DNA from: Hydrogenophaga sp.
Lineage (GTDB): Bacteria > Pseudomonadota > Gammaproteobacteria > Burkholderiales > Burkholderiaceae_C
Reading direction: 5' to 3'
Assembly (NCBI RefSeq): GCF_026125825.1
Contig: NZ_JAHCKK010000006.1
Span: forward strand, 1-64,000
Length of the DNA: 64,000 bases
Below the pieces are notes generated by a model. It made no database searches. It saw only the letters and a list, made by a program, of their open reading frames with translations, and had not been told where the DNA came from. This document shows, in pieces, positions 59,842 through 64,000 of the stretch (the stretch's first letter is position 1; each line of letters begins with the position of its first letter). Position numbers and translations under genes: made by a program.

Positions 59842-60621
59842 ATGCGGATCGACCAACTGCTGGTTCAACGCGGCCTGGCGGGCACGCGCTCGCAGGCGCA
59901 GCGGCTGATCGCCGACGGCGTGCGGTGGCGGCTCGGCGAGGACTGGCATCGCGTGGGCAAGAACGGCGACGACGTCGCGCCCGATGCGGAGATCGAACTG
60001 CTGGACGATGCGCAGGCGCGGTACGTGTCGCGCGGGGGCCTCAAGCTCGCGGGGGCGCTGGCGCATTGCGGCGTGTCGGTGGCCGATGCCTTGTGCCTGG
60101 ACCTGGGCCAGTCGACCGGTGGTTTCACCGATTGCCTGCTGCAGGCCGGAGCGCGGCATGTCGTCGGCGTGGACGTGGGCCGTGGCCAGCTCGACCTGCG
60201 CCTGCGCGGCGATGCGCGGGTGGGCTGCCTGGAGCAGATCAACGCGCGGAACCTGACCGCCGCCGACGTGTTGCCCGGCTTGCCGGCGGCGGACCAGGAG
60301 GGCGCATTCGATGGCTTCGACCTGATCGTCGGCGACCTGGCCTTCATCTCGCAGACCTTGGTGTTGCCGGCGGCCGTGCCCTTGCTCAAGCCGGGCGGTT
60401 TCGTGCTGATGCTGGTCAAGCCGCAGTTCGAGTTGCAGCCGGGCCAGGTCGGCAAGGGCGGCATCGTGACCGACCACAGCCTGTACGCGGTGGTCGAACA
60501 ACGGGTACGTGCGGCGCACCAGGCGTTGGGCCTGTGTGTCGTTGACTATTTTTCGTCGTCCATCCAGGGGGGGGACGGCAACCAGGAATTTTTCATCCAT
60601 TCAACCCGTGCACAGGAGTGA
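59842..60621 (+). CDS. tlyA: TlyA family rRNA (cytidine-2'-O)-methyltransferase
   Basis: A 259-residue TlyA-type protein with an N-terminal S4 RNA-binding domain (about residues 1-60, MRIDQLLVQRGLAGTRSQAQRLIADG) and an FtsJ-like methyltransferase domain. The SAM site is LDLGQSTGGFTDCLLQAGA (residues 88-106), where the usual GAS is GQS. It methylates rRNA in mycobacteria; the proteobacterial role is less clear. It sits between ahcY and metF in the methyl-cycle operon and overlaps the following GTG by 4 nt. Some members have been called haemolysins, which is probably misleading. Confidence 0.9.
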   Translation: MRIDQLLVQRGLAGTRSQAQRLIADGVRWRLGEDWHRVGKNGDDVAPDAEIELLDDAQARYVSRGGLKLAGALAHCGVSVADALCLDLGQSTGGFTDCLLQAGARHVVGVDVGRGQLDLRLRGDARVGCLEQINARNLTAADVLPGLPAADQEGAFDGFDLIVGDLAFISQTLVLPAAVPLLKPGGFVLMLVKPQFELQPGQVGKGGIVTDHSLYAVVEQRVRAAHQALGLCVVDYFSSSIQGGDGNQEFFIHSTRAQE

Positions 60622-60626
60622 ACGCC

Positions 60627-61463
60627 ATGCATGAAACCCAACTGCCGATCAGCCTGGAGTTCTTTCCGGGCAAGACGGCCGAAGGCGCGGAGAAGATCCG
60701 TACGGTTCGACAGGCCTTGTACGCACTGAAACCCGAGTTCTGCTCGGTGACTTATGGCGCCGGTGGCTCCACGCAGGAAGGCACGTTCGGCGCCATTGCC
60801 GAGATCATGGCCGAGGGCGTCGAGGCCGCGCCGCATTTTTCCTGCGTGGGCGCAACCAAGGCCAGCGTGCGCGAGCAGATCGCGATGCTGCAGGCCAAGG
60901 GCGTGCGGCGCATCGTGGCGCTGCGCGGCGATGCGCCGAGCCCGTATGGAACCGAGGGCGAGTTCCGCCACGCGTCGGACCTGGTCGAATTCATCCGGGA
61001 CGAAACCGGCGACCATTTCTTCCTGGAAGTGGCGGCGTATCCGGAGACCCATCCGCGCGCGCGCAGCCCGGAGCATGACCTGCATGCCTTCGCGATGAAG
61101 GTCAAGAGCGGAGCCAACTCGGCCATCACCCAGTATTTCTACAACCCGGACGCGTATTTCCGTTTTGTCGACGATGCGCGGCACATGGGTGTCAACGTGC
61201 CGATCGTGCCGGGCATCATGCCGATCACCAATGCCAGCCAGCTGATGCGTTTCTCGGACATGTGTGGCGCGGAGATACCACGCTGGATCAAGCTGCGGCT
61301 GCTGGCCTACCGCGACGATATCGCGTCGATCCGGGCGTTCGGCCTGGATGTGGTGACCGGGTTGTGCGAAAAACTGCGCGCCGGTGGCGCGCCGGCGCTG
61401 CATTTCTACACCATGAACCAAAGTGCTCCGACGCTGGAGATCTGCCGGCGACTGGCGCTCTGA
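60627..61463 (+). CDS. metF: 5,10-methylenetetrahydrofolate reductase
   Basis: A 278-residue flavin-dependent TIM-barrel reductase that makes 5-methyl-THF for homocysteine remethylation. Family elements include SLEFFPGKTAEG, SVTYGAGGSTQEGTF and FVDDARHMGVNVPIVPGIMPI. It completes the methyl-recycling set with ahcY. The ATG at 60627 follows AGGAG (60614-60618) with an 8-nt spacer; a GTG at 60618 that overlaps the tlyA stop is an alternative. Codon use is noticeably less C-rich than in the leucine genes (see findings). Confidence 0.96.
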   Translation: MHETQLPISLEFFPGKTAEGAEKIRTVRQALYALKPEFCSVTYGAGGSTQEGTFGAIAEIMAEGVEAAPHFSCVGATKASVREQIAMLQAKGVRRIVALRGDAPSPYGTEGEFRHASDLVEFIRDETGDHFFLEVAAYPETHPRARSPEHDLHAFAMKVKSGANSAITQYFYNPDAYFRFVDDARHMGVNVPIVPGIMPITNASQLMRFSDMCGAEIPRWIKLRLLAYRDDIASIRAFGLDVVTGLCEKLRAGGAPALHFYTMNQSAPTLEICRRLAL

Positions 61464-61524
61464 GGGCTGCCCCGCCGACGGTCGCGCGTGCGGCCGGGCG
61501 CGGGGAACCACCATGGCGAGCGGC

Positions 61525-61530
61525 TAAGAT
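61525..61530 (+). promoter_or_regulatory. -10-like hexamer before the epimerase gene
   Basis: TAAGAT (GCGGCTAAGATAGGC), 32 nt before the epimerase ATG at 61563. No good -35 is seen. Confidence 0.35.
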
Positions 61531-61562
61531 AGGCACCGATTCAGACTACCAGGCTCGCAACC

Positions 61563-62570
61563 ATGAAGATTCTTGTGACCGGCGCCGCCGGATTCATCGG
61601 CATGACGGCCACGCTCCGACTGCTCGAGCGTGGCGACGAGGTCGTCGGACTGGACAACCTCAACGACTATTACGATGTGTCGCTCAAGCAGAGCCGGCTC
61701 GACCGGCTCACGCCGCACCCGAACTTCCGCTTCATCAAGGGAGACGTGGCCGACCGCGAGGGCGTCGCCAAGCTGTTCTCCATCGAAAAGTTCGATCGGG
61801 TGATCCACCTGGCGGCGCAGGCCGGCGTGCGGTATTCGCTGCAGAACCCGCATGCGTACATCGACAGCAACGTGGTCGGGTTCATGAACATCCTGGAGGC
61901 CTGCCGGCACAACCAGGTCGGGCATCTGGTGTATGCGTCGAGCTCCAGCGTGTATGGCGGCAACACCCGCATGCCGTTCTCCGAACACGACAGCGTCGAC
62001 CACCCGGTCAGCATGTATGCGGCGACCAAGAAGGCCAACGAGCTGATGGCGCATACCTACAGCCATCTGTTCGGACTGCCGACCACGGGATTGCGCTTCT
62101 TCACCGTGTACGGGCCCTGGGGACGGCCCGACATGGCGCTGTTCCTGTTCACCAAGGCGATTCTCGAGGGGCGTGCGATCGACGTCTTCAACGAGGGCAA
62201 CATGCAACGGGACTTCACCTATATCGACGATATCGTCGAAGGTGTGCTGCGTGTGCTCGACCGCCCGGCGACGGCCAATGCGTCGTACGACCCCTTGCAG
62301 GCCGACCCGGCCACCAGCAACGTGCCGTATCGTGTGTTCAACATCGGCAACAACAACCCGGTGCCGCTGCTCGACTTCATCGGCTGCATCGAGGAAGCAC
62401 TGGGGCGCAAGGCCGAGAAGAACCTGCTGCCGCTGCAGGACGGCGACGTGCCGGCCACCTACGCGAACACCGACGCCTTGCGGTATTGGGTCGGTTTCGT
62501 GCCGGCCACGCCGGTCAAGACCGGCATCGGCCGGTTTGTCGAGTGGTACCGGGACTATTACAAGGTCTGA
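61563..62570 (+). CDS. NAD-dependent epimerase (UDP-glucuronate 4-epimerase-like)
   Basis: A 335-residue extended SDR nucleotide-sugar epimerase. The Rossmann motif is TGAAGFIGM (residues 6-14). The active-site Ser lies in [10 protein letters not shown], with catalytic Tyr152 and Lys156 in [28 protein letters not shown] and [17 protein letters not shown] match the UDP-glucuronate 4-epimerase (capsule) family. It probably makes UDP-galacturonate for surface polysaccharide. Its 3' end overlaps the convergent phosphatase by 13 bp; such phosphatases often accompany exopolysaccharide genes. Confidence 0.93.
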   Translation: MKILVTGAAGFIGMTATLRLLERGDEVVGLDNLNDYYDVSLKQSRLDRLTPHPNFRFIKGDVADREGVAKLFSIEKFDRVIHLAAQAGVRYSLQNPHAYIDSNVVGFMNILEACRHNQVGHLVYASSSSVYGGNTRMPFSEHDSVDHPVSMYAATKKANELMAHTYSHLFGLPTTGLRFFTVYGPWGRPDMALFLFTKAILEGRAIDVFNEGNMQRDFTYIDDIVEGVLRVLDRPATANASYDPLQADPATSNVPYRVFNIGNNNPVPLLDFIGCIEEALGRKAEKNLLPLQDGDVPATYANTDALRYWVGFVPATPVKTGIGRFVEWYRDYYKV

Positions 62571-63049
62571 ACGGGCAAGACGCCGCCTTGCCGCAGGTGC
62601 AGGATCAGTCCTGCCGCGGCGGCTTCGCACAATTCCAGCACCCGGTCGAAGCCTTGCGGGCCGCCGAAATACGGGTCCGGCACCTCGCGCAGGGCCAGTT
62701 GCGGTGCGAACGTCAGGAACAGATGCAGTTTCCCGCGGTGCTCGTCGGGACAGACCTTGTGCAGGTCATCCAGGTTGGACTGGTCCATCGCGAGAATCAG
62801 GTCAAAACGCGTGAAATCGTCCGGCTTGACCCGGCGGGACCGTTTTCTGCCGACCGGGTAGTCGCGTTTGAGCAAGGCGGCCTTGGTGCGCGGATCGGGC
62901 GGTTCGCTGAAACGACCGGCGCGCGTACCGGCGGACTCGAACGTGACCCGGCCGGCCAAACCCGCCTGGTTGGCCAGATGTGCCCCCACCATCTGGGCCA
63001 TCGGGGAACGGCAGATGTTGGCGGTGCATACCATCAGAATCTGGGTCAT
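62558..63049 (-). CDS. Low-molecular-weight protein tyrosine phosphatase
   Basis: A 163-residue low-molecular-weight protein tyrosine phosphatase. The P-loop is [10 protein letters not shown], i.e. C-X5-R with Cys8 and Arg14; the usual Gly before Asn is Ala. The general-acid Asp sits in [18 protein letters not shown]. The ATG at 63047-63049 gives normal length; an upstream ATG would add 18 residues. Proteins like this act on bacterial tyrosine kinases (Wzc-type) in polysaccharide export or have other roles. It overlaps the epimerase tail by 13 bp. Confidence 0.92.
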   Translation of the reverse strand: MTQILMVCTANICRSPMAQMVGAHLANQAGLAGRVTFESAGTRAGRFSEPPDPRTKAALLKRDYPVGRKRSRRVKPDDFTRFDLILAMDQSNLDDLHKVCPDEHRGKLHLFLTFAPQLALREVPDPYFGGPQGFDRVLELCEAAAAGLILHLRQGGVLPVQTL

Positions 63050-63132
63050 GGAATGGGTTGGCCGCGTGAGCGTTGTGCGTTGTCGATCCGGCAAGCTTGC
63101 CACAGTGCGCCATCAGCCGGTGGCGGTCGACG

Positions 63133-63774
63133 TCAGGTCTGGCGATCGAGTTCCTGCTGCATGGTCGCGGCCAGGCGCGCAAACAGCACCAGCTTCTTCT
63201 GGGTTTCGCGGTAACGCTCGGCAATACGGGCCGACACCGCCAGCAGAAACTTGGCTCCCATGGCCGGCTGCTCCTCGATCAGGGATTCGAGCGCATCGCG
63301 CGTGAGCACGGCGCACTGGATGTCGGTGCTGGCCGTGCATGACGCCGATCGCGGCCCGGTGTCGAGCAGACCCATCTCTCCGATCAGGCTGCCTGGGCCC
63401 AGCACCGTCACCGTGACCGGCTTGGTACGGCTGACCGTGATGTTTTCGACCAGCACCTCGCCGTCGAGCAGCAGGACCATGAAGCCGGTGTTCACGGCAT
63501 CACCCTCGGTGATGAAGGTCTCGCCAGCGGGCACCGTCTCCGGGTGCATGTAGCTGACGACGATCTTGGCTTCGATCAGGCTCAGCGTCATCAGGGCGCT
63601 GGGTGCGATCAGCAGTTGCGCTGCGCGGTCGCGGCTGCTGAGCTGGGGCTGGCGAGGAAGTGGCAGTGGGTCGGTCGCGGCAAAGGGGGTGTCGTCCCGG
63701 CCATGTTCATGGTGCGCAAGCTCATCGTCACTGCCTTTGCCCATGCCCAGCGTGTCTTGCCGTGATGATGCCAT
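63133..63774 (-). CDS. Cyclic-nucleotide-binding domain (Crp/Fnr-like) protein
   Basis: About 213 residues with one cyclic-nucleotide-binding fold. The beta-barrel includes PETVPAGETFITEGDAVNTGF, VLLLDGEVLVEN, VLGPGSLIGEMGLLDTGPRSAS and CTASTDIQCAVL; the phosphate-binding cassette GEMGLLDTGPRSAS lacks only minor residues. No DNA-binding HTH follows, only a C-terminal coiled segment. It may therefore bind c-di-GMP or cAMP without being a classical Crp. The start is uncertain; ATG at 63772-63774 is a compromise, since the frame is open up to 63996. Confidence 0.8.
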   Translation of the reverse strand: MASSRQDTLGMGKGSDDELAHHEHGRDDTPFAATDPLPLPRQPQLSSRDRAAQLLIAPSALMTLSLIEAKIVVSYMHPETVPAGETFITEGDAVNTGFMVLLLDGEVLVENITVSRTKPVTVTVLGPGSLIGEMGLLDTGPRSASCTASTDIQCAVLTRDALESLIEEQPAMGAKFLLAVSARIAERYRETQKKLVLFARLAATMQQELDRQT

Positions 63775-64000
63775 TGCCTTTTCTGCCTTTGCCGCGCCGT
63801 GCCCTTGACCGACCTTGTTCGCTGCGCATGGTACTCCAGCGACGGCCCCGAGGCCAGCCACGGTACGCCGAAGCCGGTTCAGAGGGGCGCCGGCGGAATC
63901 GCCCCCGACATGCTCCGCGCGAGTACAGATCGACCGGCAACCCGATGTCGGCGCCACCGGCGAGCGGGCCAAGATCTGCGTGTCTGGAACGCGCAATCGT
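63775..64000. other. No confident gene at the right edge
   Basis: The last 226 bp hold no convincing coding region. The frame of the cyclic-nucleotide protein stays open upstream (to 63996), but with a low-complexity, non-native-looking sequence. A truncated gene may start beyond the window. Confidence 0.4.

Overview
The window looks like a high-GC Burkholderiales chromosome, most like a Comamonadaceae (Hydrogenophaga/Acidovorax-type) genome. This rests on the corC-lnt-glyQ-glyS-gmhB-plsC order, a LiuR-controlled leucine catabolic cluster, a double-length UvrA, an SAH riboswitch in front of ahcY, and G/C-ending codons. It is a dense, ordinary-looking chromosomal segment. I see no phage, insertion sequence, CRISPR array or tRNA.

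Layout. 1-650: 3' end of an rRNA operon (23S end, 5S, terminator). 0.7-4.2 kb: minus-strand metallo-beta-lactamase-fold hydrolase, long-chain acyl-CoA synthetase and an unknown protein. 4.3-7.8 kb: a lipase-like hydrolase, then the phenylalanine/tyrosine catabolic pair phhA-hppD divergent from an Lrp-type regulator. 7.9-16.9 kb: acetyltransferase, then the envelope/translation block corC-lnt-glyQ-glyS-gmhB-plsC-ygjP-like. 16.9-25.0 kb: LiuR, a few small genes, then a LiuR-controlled operon (thioesterase, isovaleryl-CoA dehydrogenase, carbonic anhydrase, thiolase, SDR, acyl-CoA dehydrogenase). 25.1-30.9 kb: TrkA/TrkH potassium uptake, GST, YchJ-like, HAD, and an AraC-type regulator. 31.0-39.3 kb: the second half of leucine degradation (3-methylcrotonyl-CoA carboxylase beta and alpha, methylglutaconyl-CoA hydratase, HMG-CoA lyase) with an acyl-CoA dehydrogenase, a DUF4126 membrane protein and a 2-hydroxyacid dehydrogenase between them. 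39.5-41.6 kb: small accessory genes. 41.6-47.9 kb: a ModE-type regulator divergent from a two-subunit NAD-dependent formate dehydrogenase, then a universal stress protein. 48-58 kb: an orphan amino-acid-type binding protein, the 1965-residue UvrA with a coupled Cys-rich protein, a coiled-coil protein, an MFS transporter and a HAD phosphatase. 58-61.5 kb: SAH riboswitch-ahcY-tlyA-metF. 61.6-64 kb: nucleotide-sugar epimerase, low-molecular-weight phosphatase and a cyclic-nucleotide-domain protein.

How the genes work together. The dominant theme is leucine/isovalerate catabolism: LiuA makes 3-methylcrotonyl-CoA, LiuB/LiuD carboxylate it, LiuC hydrates it, LiuE splits it to acetoacetate and acetyl-CoA, and thiolase can feed acetyl-CoA onward. 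A carbonic anhydrase gene in the operon could supply bicarbonate to the carboxylase. Two near-identical 22-bp operators (upstream of liuR and of the thioesterase-liuA operon) tie the regulator to the operon.

Beyond gene content, the most notable signals are: a five-copy dispersed double-hairpin intergenic repeat; six genes with a -10-like hexamer 6-9 nt before the start codon (predicted leaderless mRNAs); twin TetR-type operators; a 17-bp palindrome between hppD and the Lrp-type gene; and a codon-usage shift in the last 4-6 kb. All calls come from reading the sequence; no database search was run.
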